DNA of 64,000 nucleotides from Corynebacterium pygosceleis. GTDB lineage: Bacteria > Actinomycetota > Actinomycetes > Mycobacteriales > Mycobacteriaceae. Shown here piece after piece: positions 35,883 to 47,315 of this stretch (within the stretch, counting starts at the first letter, position 1; every line of letters starts with the position of its first letter). The notes beneath the pieces were generated by a model that saw only the letters and a list, made by a program, of their open reading frames with translations, was not told the origin of the DNA and ran no database searches. A program made the translations under genes and the position numbers. The stretch spans positions 124,001 through 188,000 of the forward strand of contig NZ_JAENIQ020000002.1 of NCBI RefSeq assembly GCF_016595275.2, in the 5' to 3' direction.

Positions 35883-36287
35883 TCACACCGAGAAACCCAG
35901 GGCTCGCAGCTGTTCACGCCCGTCCTCGGTGATCATGTGGGGTCCCCACGGCGGACGCCAGACCCACTCGAGGTCGAGCTTGCTGGCTGTTCCGGAACCG
36001 ACGACGGCGGTCTCCGCCTGCTCCTCCAGAATGTCGGTGAGAGGGCAGGCCGGTGAGGTCAGCGTCATCTGGACGACGGCCTCGTCGCCGTTCTCGATCC
36101 AGATGTCGTAGACGAGACCGAGATCGACCACGTTGATGCCGAGTTCCGGGTCGATCACGTCGCGCATGTACTCCTCGACGTCACTCGCCTTCGCCAGGTC
36201 GGCCTCGGACTGCTCGGGACGGACCCGTTCCCCGGTGTCTCCGGCAGCGTCCACTTCTGCGTCGGGATTCTCTGGTTGCTCCGTCAT
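35883..36287 (-). CDS. sufT: SufT-like DUF59/MIP18 family Fe-S maturation protein
   Basis: The 134-residue protein has an acidic N-terminal extension (1-33) and the DUF59 fold with DPELGINVVDLGLVYDI and the conserved Cys81 in LTSPACPL. Members help deliver Fe-S clusters to target enzymes. The ATG at 36287 has AAGGAG and overlaps the sufU stop by one base (TAATG), so it is the last gene of the operon, before a terminator. A longer frame upstream is the sufU coding region in another frame. Confidence 0.93.
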   Translation of the reverse strand: MTEQPENPDAEVDAAGDTGERVRPEQSEADLAKASDVEEYMRDVIDPELGINVVDLGLVYDIWIENGDEAVVQMTLTSPACPLTDILEEQAETAVVGSGTASKLDLEWVWRPPWGPHMITEDGREQLRALGFSV

Positions 36288-36732
36288 TACTTCTCCTTGA
36301 GGGCTTGGGCGGTGGCGGCCTGGAATGCCTTCCAACCGAGTAGTGCGCATTTGACCCGGGCCGGGTATTTGGAGACACCGGCGAAGGCGACACCGTCACC
36401 GATGAGATCGGCGTCCCCGTCCTGGGTGCCACGGGAGGTCACCATCGTCTCGAAAGCGGCGACACTCTTCATCGCGTCCTCGACGCCTGCACCGACGATC
36501 TCCTCGGCCATCACCGACGTCGACGCCTGACTGATCGAACACCCCACGGCGTCGTAGGAGACGTCCTCGACGGTGGAGCCATCCTCGGAGAGCCGGACCC
36601 GGAGGGTCAGCTCGTCACCACAGGACGTGTTGACGTGGTGCACCTCGGCATCAAAGGGCTCCCTGAGGCCCTTGTGCTGCGGGTGGCGGTAGTGGTCCAG
36701 GATGACCTCCTGGTACATCTGTTCAAGTCGCA

Positions 36733-36733
<1 letters not shown>
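36287..36733 (-). CDS. sufU: SufU, sulfur-transfer partner of SufS
   Basis: The 148-residue protein carries the SufU zinc ligands Cys38, Asp40, Cys65 and Cys129 and the 18-21 residue insertion that separates SufU from scaffold-type IscU. Zn-bound SufU accepts persulfide sulfur from SufS. It overlaps sufS (TGATG) and sufT (TAATG), indicating tight translational coupling. Confidence 0.95.
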
Positions 36734-38765
<2,032 letters not shown>

Positions 38766-38856
38766 TATCGGTTCTTTCTTGGGCTATGGGGTGTAGTACT
38801 GCGGAGATGCCGGGTGACGGGGCCTCTCGGTGGACACTGTGTCCGGGGAGGGAGTG

Positions 38857-40041
38857 TCAGAGCCGGGTCTCCTCGAGCTCTTCGGCGATCTGTTCCTCGA
38901 GCTGATCGCGGACGGCCTTGACCGGGATCCGTCCGATGACCTCGGAGAAGAAACCGCGGACGATCAGGCGCCGTGCCTGATTGGGGTCAATCCCCCGGGA
39001 GAGCAGGTAGAAGAGCTGCTCGTCGTCGAAACGTCCGACAGTTGCCGCGTGGCCCGCACCGGCGATCTCGCCGGTCTCGATCTCCAGGTTGGGGACCGCG
39101 TCGGCACGTGCCCCCTCGGTGAGGACCAGATTCCGGTTGGTCTCATAGGTGTCGGTTCCCTGCGCGTTCGCGCGGATCAGGACATCGCCGACCCAGGCGG
39201 TGCGTGCGTCCGGCAGATCGGATGCCGGGTCCGCCTGGAGTGCACCCTTGTACAGCACGTTGGACCGGCAGTTCGGCTCAGCGTGGTCGACGAGCAGCCG
39301 CTGTTCGAAGAACTGGCCGTCGTCGGCGAAGTAGACACCGAGGAGTTCGGCGTCGCCGCCGGGCGCGGTGAACTTCACGCTCGGAATGAGTCGCACGACG
39401 CCGCCACCGAAACAGGCGACATTGTGGCGCAGTACGGCGTCGCGGCCCATCTTCGCCCGCTGGTTGCCGAGATGGACCGCGGTGTCGTCCCAGTCGACGT
39501 GGACGACAACCGTGAGCCGGGCGTTGTCCCCCACGATGTACTCGTGGTTGTCGGCATGGGTCCCGTCACCGGTGTAGCGGATGTTGACGATGGCCTCGGC
39601 ACCGTCCTCCACGACGATGCTGACGTCCGTGAAGGAGGTGACTCCGTCGTCTCTGCCGGTGACCGTGACGGTGACCGGTTCGGTGTTCGAGGAGTTCTTG
39701 GCGAAGGTCACGAGGGTGGCCTCCTCCATGGAGGTCCACGCCTGGGCACCGACACGGTCGACGGGTGCCCCGGCGTTGCCGATCCGGTCGTCGTCACGCC
39801 CCACCTTCTCGACCGTGACACCCGACGCCGACCCGGGAACGTCGACGGAGACGTCCGGGATCGTCGCCTCCGGGAAGGTGCCGTCGTGAAGTCCCCTCAG
39901 TCGACGGAGCGGGGTGAAACGCCAGACCTCGTCGCGGCCACGGGGAACGTCGAAGTCATCGACGTTGAAGGAGGTGAAGAGGTCGCCCTTTGTGTCGTGA
40001 TAGGTGGCGTTCTTGACGCGTTCCACTGTTGTCTCGGTCAT
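38857..40041 (-). CDS. sufD: SufD, Fe-S scaffold subunit
   Basis: The 394-residue SufB/SufD-family protein has the beta-helix core and the C-terminal helical segment ATVGRFDDEQLFYLLSRGID shared with SufB. SufD forms the SufBC2D scaffold with SufB and SufC. It starts 5 nt after sufB. Confidence 0.95.
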   Translation of the reverse strand: MTETTVERVKNATYHDTKGDLFTSFNVDDFDVPRGRDEVWRFTPLRRLRGLHDGTFPEATIPDVSVDVPGSASGVTVEKVGRDDDRIGNAGAPVDRVGAQAWTSMEEATLVTFAKNSSNTEPVTVTVTGRDDGVTSFTDVSIVVEDGAEAIVNIRYTGDGTHADNHEYIVGDNARLTVVVHVDWDDTAVHLGNQRAKMGRDAVLRHNVACFGGGVVRLIPSVKFTAPGGDAELLGVYFADDGQFFEQRLLVDHAEPNCRSNVLYKGALQADPASDLPDARTAWVGDVLIRANAQGTDTYETNRNLVLTEGARADAVPNLEIETGEIAGAGHAATVGRFDDEQLFYLLSRGIDPNQARRLIVRGFFSEVIGRIPVKAVRDQLEEQIAEELEETRL

Positions 40042-40046
40042 CGGTT

Positions 40047-41492
40047 TTAGCCCACCGATCCTTCCATCTGGAGTTCAATCAGTCGGTTGAGTTCGAGCGC
40101 GTACTCCATCGGGAGTTCCTTCGCGATGGGTTCGACGAAACCACGGACGATCATGGCCATGGCCTCGTCCTCGGCGACTCCACGACTCATCAGGTAGAAG
40201 AGCTGGTCCTCGGAGACCTGTGACACCGTCGCCTCATGGCCCAGCGACACATGGTCGTTGCGGATGTCGTTGTACGGGTAGGTGTCCGACCTGGAGATGT
40301 TATCCACCAGGAGCGCGTCACATTCGACGTTGGACGTCGAATGGTGTGCGTTGGCGTTGATCTGCACGAGGCCCCGGTAGGCGGCCCGACCGCCGGACCT
40401 GGCGACGGACTTGCTGACGATGTTGGAGGACGTGTGCGGCGCCATGTGGACCATCTTCGCACCGGTGTCCTGGAACTGTCCCTCGCCGGCGAAAGCCACG
40501 GACAGCACCTCGCCCTTGGCGTGCGGGCCGGTCATCCAGACGGCCGGGTACTTCATGGTCACCTTGGAGCCGATGTTGCCGTCGACCCACTCCATCGTGG
40601 CACCCTCTTCGCACTTGGTGCGCTTGGTGACGAGGTTGTAGACGTTGTTCGACCAGTTCTGGATGGTCGTGTAGCGGCAGCGGCCGCCCTTCTTCACGAT
40701 GATCTCGACGACCGCGGAGTGCAGGGAGTCCGACTTGTAGATCGGCGCGGTGCAGCCCTCGACGTAGTGGACGTAGGCGTCCTCGTCGACGATGATGAGC
40801 GTCCGCTCGAACTGTCCCATGTTCTCGGTGTTGATCCGGAAGTACGCCTGGAGCGGAATGTCGACGTGGACGCCCTTGGGAACGTAGATGAAGGACCCAC
40901 CGGACCAGACCGCCGTGTTGAGTGCCGCGAACTTGTTGTCGCCCGCCGGAATCACGGTGCCGAAGTACTCGCGGAACAGATCCTCGTGCTCCCGCAACGC
41001 GGTGTCGGTGTCGAGGAAGATGACGCCCTGCTCCTCCAGATCCTCGCGGATCTGGTGGTAGACGACCTCGGATTCGTACTGCGCGGCGACACCCGCGACG
41101 AGACGCTGCTTCTCGGCCTCCGGAATTCCCAGCTTGTCGTAGGTCTCCTTGATGTCCGCGGGCAGGTCATCCCATGTGGTCGCCTGCTTCTCGGTGGAAC
41201 GCACGAAGTACTTGATGTTGTCGAAGTCGATTCCGGAGAGGTCCGCTCCCCAGGCCGGCATCGGCTTACGCTCGAAGATGTCGAGTGCCTTCTGCCGGTT
41301 CCTGAGCATCCACTCGGGTTCGCTCTTCTTACCGGAGATGTCCGCGACGACCTCGGCGCTCAGTCCGCGCTTCGCGGCCGCGCCGGCGACATCCGGGTCA
41401 TGCCAACCGTAGTTGTACGCGCCGATTGAGTCGATGATCTCCTCATCGGTGCGGGGGGCGTCGACAACCGGCTTTTCTTGGGCCTGGGTCAT
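40047..41492 (-). CDS. sufB: SufB, Fe-S scaffold subunit
   Basis: This 481-residue scaffold protein on which clusters are built shows the long conserved stretches [18 protein letters not shown]-like [22 protein letters not shown], the [20 protein letters not shown] block and NVECDALL with a candidate ligand Cys. AAAGGAG is ideally placed before the ATG, and the sufR stop TAA lies directly against the ATG (TAAATG). It is the first structural gene of the operon after the repressor. Confidence 0.96.
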   Translation of the reverse strand: MTQAQEKPVVDAPRTDEEIIDSIGAYNYGWHDPDVAGAAAKRGLSAEVVADISGKKSEPEWMLRNRQKALDIFERKPMPAWGADLSGIDFDNIKYFVRSTEKQATTWDDLPADIKETYDKLGIPEAEKQRLVAGVAAQYESEVVYHQIREDLEEQGVIFLDTDTALREHEDLFREYFGTVIPAGDNKFAALNTAVWSGGSFIYVPKGVHVDIPLQAYFRINTENMGQFERTLIIVDEDAYVHYVEGCTAPIYKSDSLHSAVVEIIVKKGGRCRYTTIQNWSNNVYNLVTKRTKCEEGATMEWVDGNIGSKVTMKYPAVWMTGPHAKGEVLSVAFAGEGQFQDTGAKMVHMAPHTSSNIVSKSVARSGGRAAYRGLVQINANAHHSTSNVECDALLVDNISRSDTYPYNDIRNDHVSLGHEATVSQVSEDQLFYLMSRGVAEDEAMAMIVRGFVEPIAKELPMEYALELNRLIELQMEGSVG

Positions 41493-42242
41493 TTAGCCTC
41501 TCCTTTCATCAGGAGTGTGGGGTATGGGGGTCAAAGTGAGCTGCCCTACAGGAACATTGGTGGTGCAGATGCCGTGTCCCTCGGCGATGGACGCCAGAGG
41601 TTGCACGTGGTTTCCGAGCAACCTGGAGATCGCCTCGTGCTCCGCTTCGCAGAGCTCGGGGAACTCCGAGGCGACCTGGGAGACCGGACAGTGGTGCTGA
41701 CAGATCTGCACCCCTCCACCGGCGTGGTGCACCGTGGCGGCGTAACCGTGGGCCGAGAAGGCGTCCGCAACCGCGTGGGCTGTCGCGGGAACGGACTGGT
41801 CGTCGTCGGCGGGCGGGATCCCGTCGACGATGGTCGAGATACGCCGCCGGGCGAAAGCCCGGACAGCCTCCTCGCCGCCGGTCTCCCGCAGAGCGCGGAG
41901 TGCCGACGCGGCAAGAGAATCATAGTCGTGGCCGAAGGTGGCGCGTCCACGGTCAGTCAACCGGAACGTCTTCGCCGGTCGACCACGTCCACGACCACGA
42001 CCGGTGGGTCGGGTGACCTCGACCAGATCGTCTTCAACCAGAATGTCCAGATGACGACGTACGCCCGCCGCGGAGAAACCCAGACGCGTGCCGATGTCCG
42101 ATGCACTCACCGGGGCCTGTTCGAGAAGTGTCCGCAGGATCGCGCGGCGGGTGTCACCGTCCCGGGGACGGAACGAATCCGCCGGAGAAACAGGGGAAGA
42201 GGTCGGACGGGACCCGGGCCGACCCTGTCGCGCTGTCGTCAC
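41493..42242 (-). CDS. sufR: SufR, Fe-S-sensing repressor of the suf operon
   Basis: The 249-residue regulator has an N-terminal winged helix-turn-helix (VSASDIGTRLGFSAAGVRRHLDIL) and a basic RGRGRGRP wing. The sensory C-terminal domain has Cys181, Cys185, Cys198 and Cys226 (spacing C-x3-C-x12-C-x27-C), expected to hold a [4Fe-4S] cluster. It should repress the operon when clusters are plentiful. GTG42242 is chosen because GGAGG is 8 nt upstream; the open frame continues much further but lacks protein character. It is first in the operon. Confidence 0.92.
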   Translation of the reverse strand: MTTARQGRPGSRPTSSPVSPADSFRPRDGDTRRAILRTLLEQAPVSASDIGTRLGFSAAGVRRHLDILVEDDLVEVTRPTGRGRGRGRPAKTFRLTDRGRATFGHDYDSLAASALRALRETGGEEAVRAFARRRISTIVDGIPPADDDQSVPATAHAVADAFSAHGYAATVHHAGGGVQICQHHCPVSQVASEFPELCEAEHEAISRLLGNHVQPLASIAEGHGICTTNVPVGQLTLTPIPHTPDERRG

Positions 42243-42684
42243 CGTTGTCACCTCCTGCTCTTTCGTCCGTTGTCTCATTTCGCCGGACACCGCAGCCCTC
42301 CACACCCCGACCACGCACGGACGTGCGCGGTACGACGGTTGCGGTGGACATCGGACGGTCCGGATACGTCCTTCGGCGGCGGGGGATATCCGCCACCCGT
42401 CATTAGACAACACAAGTGTTCCGTAATTCATTCCCGTTGTCCAACCGGCGCAGACACGGCACGAAAACCGGTTTCCGCCGCCACTCCCCGCACTCCGGCC
42501 CCGGTGGGCCGGCCGAGTGTGTTGACCATTGCCCGGTCTCCCCCGAACCCCGGCCCCGTCCGACCCCACGACAACGGACGGGGGTGCTCCGAAAACAGAT
42601 AAACCACCCCCTCGACGGGAAACGGCGTTCCATTCCCCGCCCCACGGAGCTTCTTCCGTCCCCCGTCACGGTTAGAATGCCGGT
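42243..42684. other. Divergent promoter region of sufR and mptB
   Basis: No gene is seen in 442 nt. The suf promoter area is around 42395-42430, with a minus-strand TCTAAT hexamer near 42402 next to a palindrome. The mptB promoter is at the right end (TAGAAT, 42673-42678). The 250 nt between them hold no clear feature. Confidence 0.5.
42409..42420. promoter_or_regulatory. Palindrome in the suf promoter, candidate SufR operator
   Basis: AACAC and GTGTT flank a 2-nt centre, directly upstream of the minus-strand -10-like TCTAAT. The position suits a repressor site. The published SufR motif has a longer spacer, so the match is partial. Confidence 0.4.
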
Positions 42685-44379
42685 GTGTCAGAAGCCCCCT
42701 CCCGTCGAACGGTGATCCTCCGCGCCCTCACCGGCGAACTGCCCCGGCTGGGTACTTCGGGGTCCCGGTCGGCGTCACTCCACAGGGCCGATGCGGGAGA
42801 CCGGGACGAGCGGCACCTGTCCCCGGGCGAATCGGTGCTCCCCCTGAGGTTCGCGCTGCTCCGGTGGACCGGTACGGTCGGAGCGCTGATGCTGAGTTTC
42901 GGTGCGCTCGGATCCGGCGCCCTGCCGGTGACCGACAACGTCTACCGTTCCTTTCCCGGCGGTTCGATCATGCAAAGGATGTTGCAGACGTCCTCCACCG
43001 TCGCGCTGACGGGGGTCGCACTTCTCGTCATCGCATGGGTGCTGATGGCCCCGTACGTGGGTGCGGGCCTCCAGGACCGTCGTCGGCGGGACCGGGTCAG
43101 CACCGGGCAGCTGTACCGGACCCTCGCCGCCTGGATGACACCCATCGCACTGAGCGCCCCGATGTTCACCCAGGACATCTACTCGTATCTGGCGCAGGGG
43201 GCCATCACGGCGAGAGGGCTCGACCCCTACAGCGCGGGGCCCGTCGACCTCCTCGGGCCGGACAATCCCCTCGCCCGTTCGGTCCCGCTGATCTGGTCCC
43301 ACTCCCCTTCACCGTACGGGCCCGTGGCCAGTGGCATCTCGGCGGCCGTCTATCTCGTCGCGGGAGAGTCGGTGTCCCTCGGCGTCTACCTCCACAGACT
43401 TGCGGCGATCCTCGGGATCATCGCCGCGGGCTGGGCACTCAGCAGACTCGCGGTCCGGTGCGGGGTGAGTGTTCAGGCGGCCGTCTGGCTCGGTGTCCTC
43501 AATCCACTGACACTTCTCCACCTGGTCGGCGGAATCCACAATGAGTCGGTCCTCCTGGGCCTGCTTCTGGTGGGGCTCGAAACCGGGTTCCGGGGCGTCG
43601 ACGGGATCACGTCGGCGTCGGGCCGGGACCGGTTGCGCGGATGGCTCCTGTTCCTCCTTTCCGGGGTGCTGATCTCCGGCGGTGGAATGGTCAAGATGAC
43701 CGGGTTCATCGCACTCGGATTCACGGGCATGGCTCTCGCGCGGGCCCTGGACACGAAGGTCGGGCATCCGGTGGGGAGTGTCGTCCTCTGTGGCTTCATT
43801 CAGGCGCTGGTGATGATTGTCTCGGTGCTGGCGGTCACCGCGGTCACCGGTATAGGACTCGGGTGGGTCACCGGTCAGGGCGGTGCCGTGACCGTCCGTT
43901 CCTGGATGTCGGCCACAACCGCCCTCGGGGTGATCGCCGGTGGCATCGGCATGGTGTCCGGTCTCGGGGACCAGACCGCGGCCATGCTGACCGTCACCAG
44001 GGGCATCGGGGTGACGGTCGCGGGACTGTTCATGATCCGCATGCTCATCGCCGTCCACCGGGGGACGATCCATGCGGTCGGTGGGTTGGGCATATCCACC
44101 TTCGTTCTCGTCCTGCTGTTTCCGGTGGTGCAGCCCTGGTACATGCTGTGGGCGATTCTGCCGCTCGCGGCATGGGCGAACAGACCGTTGTTCCGGGTTT
44201 CCGCCACCGCCTACTCCGCCGTGGTCTGTTTCCTCGTCCTGCCCCGTGGACTCCCCCTGCCCCCCGGTACCGTGGCGGGAATCTACCTGTCGACCGCGTT
44301 GTCGACCACCGCCGTGATGGTGTTCCTGTGGTGGGCTGTGCGGCGCTGGCACCCGCGTGTCATAGACTGGCCGTCGTGA
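42685..44379 (+). CDS. mptB: Alpha-1,6-mannopyranosyltransferase MptB (GT-C membrane enzyme)
   Basis: This 564-residue polytopic protein has about 12 hydrophobic helices and a soluble N-terminus. The GT-C acidic motif in the first outer loop is seen in the TQDIYSYLAQG stretch. MptB uses polyprenyl-phosphomannose to start the alpha-1,6-mannan core of lipomannan and lipoarabinomannan in corynebacteria and mycobacteria. GTG42685 lies 6 nt after TAGAAT (42673-42678) with no ribosome binding site. Its stop overlaps the start of the next gene. The same gene lies next to sufR in other corynebacteria. Confidence 0.92.
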   Translation: MSEAPSRRTVILRALTGELPRLGTSGSRSASLHRADAGDRDERHLSPGESVLPLRFALLRWTGTVGALMLSFGALGSGALPVTDNVYRSFPGGSIMQRMLQTSSTVALTGVALLVIAWVLMAPYVGAGLQDRRRRDRVSTGQLYRTLAAWMTPIALSAPMFTQDIYSYLAQGAITARGLDPYSAGPVDLLGPDNPLARSVPLIWSHSPSPYGPVASGISAAVYLVAGESVSLGVYLHRLAAILGIIAAGWALSRLAVRCGVSVQAAVWLGVLNPLTLLHLVGGIHNESVLLGLLLVGLETGFRGVDGITSASGRDRLRGWLLFLLSGVLISGGGMVKMTGFIALGFTGMALARALDTKVGHPVGSVVLCGFIQALVMIVSVLAVTAVTGIGLGWVTGQGGAVTVRSWMSATTALGVIAGGIGMVSGLGDQTAAMLTVTRGIGVTVAGLFMIRMLIAVHRGTIHAVGGLGISTFVLVLLFPVVQPWYMLWAILPLAAWANRPLFRVSATAYSAVVCFLVLPRGLPLPPGTVAGIYLSTALSTTAVMVFLWWAVRRWHPRVIDWPS

Positions 44380-45362
44380 CTGAGACAGACCGAGCGCGTC
44401 CACGGACGAGTGGAGCCGCCGCAGACGCGGCCCTCGAGACCCGCGGACTGACGCGGAATTTTGGCGACGTCTGTGCCGTCGATCACCTCGACCTGCGGGT
44501 TGAACGCGGGACGGTCTTCGCTCTACTCGGCCCCAACGGTGCCGGGAAGACCACGACCATCGAGATGTGTGAGGGGTTCTCCGAGCCATCGGCCGGTGAG
44601 GTCCGTGTGCTCGGCCTCGATCCCGTCACCGACGCCGATGCCGTCCGCCGGAGGATCGGTGTCATGCTCCAGGGCGGCGGCGCCTACCCGGGTATCCGGG
44701 TCGGCGAGATGCTGGAACTGACGGCCTCCTACAGCGCCCGACCACTCGATCCGTCCTGGCTGCTCGAACTCGTCGGTCTGTCGCGACACTCCCGTACCTC
44801 CTACCGGAGGCTCTCCGGTGGACAGCAGCAACGTCTCTCGCTCGCCTGTGCCCTCGTCGGCAGGCCTGAACTGGTTTTCCTCGACGAGCCGACCGCGGGG
44901 ATGGACACACAGTCCCGCCTCGCGGTCTGGGAACTGGTCAATTCCCTGAGACGCGACGGTGTGACAGTCGTGCTGACCACGCATCTCATGGACGAGGCGG
45001 AGGCACTCGCCGACCACGTCATGATCATCGACCGGGGGGTGAAGGTCGCCGAAGGCAGTCCGGGCGAACTCACCGCGCTGACAGGCGCCGGTGCCGCCCA
45101 GATCCGGGTCGACACCTCGGCGCAGCTCGATGCGGGTCGTTTCACCGCGTCATTGGTCGACGGTGGATATCCGGAGGGGGTGGCACTCACGGCGACGCGT
45201 CCCCTCTCCTACCGCGTCCGGGCGCGTCCGACACCGGATCTCATCGCCGCGATCGCCCGGGCCGCAGCGGACCAGGAGGTTCTCATCCGTGGGCTGGGCA
45301 TCGACCACAGGAGTCTCGAGGATGTCTTCCTGGACATCACCGGACGTGAAATGAGGAGCTGA
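44376..45362 (+). CDS. ABC exporter ATP-binding protein
   Basis: The 328-residue ATPase has GPNGAGKTT (52-60), a Q-loop in VMLQGGG, LSGGQ (146-150), LVFLDEPTAGMD and TTHLMDEAE, followed by a DUF4162-like C-terminal region of about 90 residues typical of DrrA/NodI-type exporters. The GTG start overlaps the mptB stop (GTGA). A TAGACT hexamer inside the end of mptB lies 7 nt upstream, so it may have its own leaderless transcript. The permease follows after 2 nt. The substrate is unknown; drug or lipid export is typical. Confidence 0.93.
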   Translation: MTETDRARPRTSGAAADAALETRGLTRNFGDVCAVDHLDLRVERGTVFALLGPNGAGKTTTIEMCEGFSEPSAGEVRVLGLDPVTDADAVRRRIGVMLQGGGAYPGIRVGEMLELTASYSARPLDPSWLLELVGLSRHSRTSYRRLSGGQQQRLSLACALVGRPELVFLDEPTAGMDTQSRLAVWELVNSLRRDGVTVVLTTHLMDEAEALADHVMIIDRGVKVAEGSPGELTALTGAGAAQIRVDTSAQLDAGRFTASLVDGGYPEGVALTATRPLSYRVRARPTPDLIAAIARAAADQEVLIRGLGIDHRSLEDVFLDITGREMRS

Positions 45363-45364
45363 CA

Positions 45365-46171
45365 GTGAGTTCAGAGAAATCCACCGCCCGAGACGGTGTC
45401 CCCCCACGTTTCCGGCCGGGCACCTTCGCTCCGGATCCGCAACGGGCCGGCGCGGCGGACATGCTTCTCGCCCAGGCGCTGATCGAGGCCCGGTTGTTCC
45501 TCCGCCACGGTGAACAGCAGTTGCTGAGCCTGGTGATTCCGCTCGGCTCACTGATCGCACTGTCTCTGATGCCGCTCCTCGACGTCGATGATCCCGTGTC
45601 CGTCGTACTCCCCCTCACGCTCGCGATCTCAGCCGTGTCGGCCGGGTTCACCGGCCAGGCGATCGCGGTGGCCTTCGACCGCCGCTACGGGGCGTTGAAA
45701 CGCATCGGCGCGTCGGGGGTTCCGCGCTGGGTCATCATCGGCGGCAAGGTCCTCGGTGTTCTCGCGGTCTCATCCGTCCAGACGACACTGCTCTGCGTCA
45801 CCGCACTGATCCTGGGCTGGCGACCGGACCCCGTACAGTTGCCGCTCGCCGCTCTCACACTGATCGTCGGCGTGGCCGCATTCACGGCACTGGGGCTCCT
45901 GATGGGCGGGACCCTCAGCTCCGAGATCGTTCTCGCCCTGGCGAACCTCATCTGGTTCCTGCTGATCGGTATGGCGTCCTATGTGCAGATCCGGGCCGAA
46001 ACCATCGGCGAGTGGGCGGACTGGACCGTACTCATACCGTCCGTCGCCCTGACCCAGGGGTTGACGACGGCCCTGTCGGCGGGGTTCCCCAGTGTAGAAC
46101 TCCTCGTCCTCGGGATCTGGGCCGCCATCGCGGGGACGGTCACGGTGAAGGTGTTCAAGTTCACCGCATGA
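45365..46171 (+). CDS. ABC exporter permease (ABC-2 type)
   Basis: The 268-residue membrane protein has six hydrophobic segments after a hydrophilic N-terminus of about 40 residues, as in ABC-2 permeases. It pairs with the preceding ATPase. GTG45365 has AGGAG about 7 nt upstream within the ATPase gene end. In corynebacteria this pair lies between mptB and ctaA, so a role in envelope or respiratory-chain assembly is possible, but this is inference. Confidence 0.9.
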   Translation: MSSEKSTARDGVPPRFRPGTFAPDPQRAGAADMLLAQALIEARLFLRHGEQQLLSLVIPLGSLIALSLMPLLDVDDPVSVVLPLTLAISAVSAGFTGQAIAVAFDRRYGALKRIGASGVPRWVIIGGKVLGVLAVSSVQTTLLCVTALILGWRPDPVQLPLAALTLIVGVAAFTALGLLMGGTLSSEIVLALANLIWFLLIGMASYVQIRAETIGEWADWTVLIPSVALTQGLTTALSAGFPSVELLVLGIWAAIAGTVTVKVFKFTA

Positions 46172-46222
46172 CGCACCGACCGCGTTCCGGCGGGAACGAC
46201 CCGGCAGGATAGGATCGGGGGC

Positions 46223-47263
46223 GTGAGAACCAGCCCCAGTCCTTCCCTGTTCACCCACCCGCTCCGGTGGTTCCGTGCCCTCAGCGACGGTCCCGGGATC
46301 CGGATCCAACGCCGTCTGGCGATGGTTCTCCTCGTCTGTCAGGCGGGGATCACGGTCACCGGATCGATCGTCCGTGTCACCGGCTCCGGCCTCGGATGCG
46401 TCACCTGGCCGAACTGCCAGCCCGGGTCCCTCGTCCCCGTCGCCGGGGCCGCACCCTGGGTGCATCAGGCGATCGAGTACGGCAACCGGCTCCTGACGTT
46501 CGTCGTCGCGGCGGCAGCCCTCCTCGTCTTCATCGCCGTGCTGCGGGCCTCCCGCAGACGGGAGATCCTCGTCCTCTCATTCATTCAGGGCCTCGGGGTC
46601 ATCGTCCAGGCGATCCTCGGTGGCATCTCCGTCCATCTGGAGCTCAGGTGGTGGTCCGTCGCCATGCACTTCCTGCCCTCGATGCTCCTGATCTGGCTCG
46701 CCGCCATTCTCTGGGTCCGCATCGCCGAACCTGACGACGGAACCCCGGTGGCGACCTACCCGGGGCCGTTGCGCCACCTCGCCGTCCTCTCCGCGGCGAG
46801 CCTCGCCATCGTCCTCGGGACGGGCACGATGGTCACCGGCGCAGGGGTGCACTCTGGTGACACCGGCGTCGGCATGGAGGGACGGCTGGACGTGGACCTC
46901 GCCGCCATCGCCAACATCCACGCCCACTTCATGTACCTCTACCTGGGCCTCACCGTCGGCCTCGTCATGGCGCTGGTCACCATCGGCGCCGCACGCAGGG
47001 CGAGACGGATCGGATGGATCCTCATCGCCTTCATCATCGTCCAGGCCGCGATCGGCATCATCCAATTCAACTTCGGTGTTCCCCGGTGGACGGTTCCGGT
47101 GCACGTGGCCCTCTCCGGGACGGTCGTCGCGATCACCGGTCTCCTCTTCGCCCACGGGCGGGACCGTGTCAACGGGCACACCTGGCTCACCGGATCAGCC
47201 GCCGGCGACGATCTGCGGCGTGAACGGATCAGCTCCCGCGCCTCCGGTGGGTCGCACGCCTGA
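46223..47263 (+). CDS. ctaA: Heme A synthase CtaA
   Basis: The 346-residue membrane protein has eight transmembrane helices in two related four-helix halves, with the heme-binding histidines in VHQAIEYGNR, the MHFL segment and NIHAHFMYLY. It converts heme O to heme A for cytochrome aa3 oxidase. The GTG start lies 7 nt after TAGGAT (46210-46215), so the message is probably leaderless. ctaB, which makes heme O, lies two genes away on the other strand. Confidence 0.94.
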   Translation: MRTSPSPSLFTHPLRWFRALSDGPGIRIQRRLAMVLLVCQAGITVTGSIVRVTGSGLGCVTWPNCQPGSLVPVAGAAPWVHQAIEYGNRLLTFVVAAAALLVFIAVLRASRRREILVLSFIQGLGVIVQAILGGISVHLELRWWSVAMHFLPSMLLIWLAAILWVRIAEPDDGTPVATYPGPLRHLAVLSAASLAIVLGTGTMVTGAGVHSGDTGVGMEGRLDVDLAAIANIHAHFMYLYLGLTVGLVMALVTIGAARRARRIGWILIAFIIVQAAIGIIQFNFGVPRWTVPVHVALSGTVVAITGLLFAHGRDRVNGHTWLTGSAAGDDLRRERISSRASGGSHA

Positions 47264-47315
47264 CGCACGGAGCGATTCACGGCACCGTACCGGGCCAGCA
47301 CGTTAAGATCGACCT

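Noticed and set aside
35600-36056. Two overlapping plus-strand open frames of about 110-130 codons upstream of the sialidase
   Set aside because: No recognisable protein pattern and no ribosome binding site; they run over the suf terminator and into sufT antisense.
42403-42715. Short open frames of 80-100 codons on both strands between sufR and mptB
   Set aside because: Arg/Pro-rich, without ribosome binding sites or family resemblance; the region is better explained as a divergent promoter spacer.
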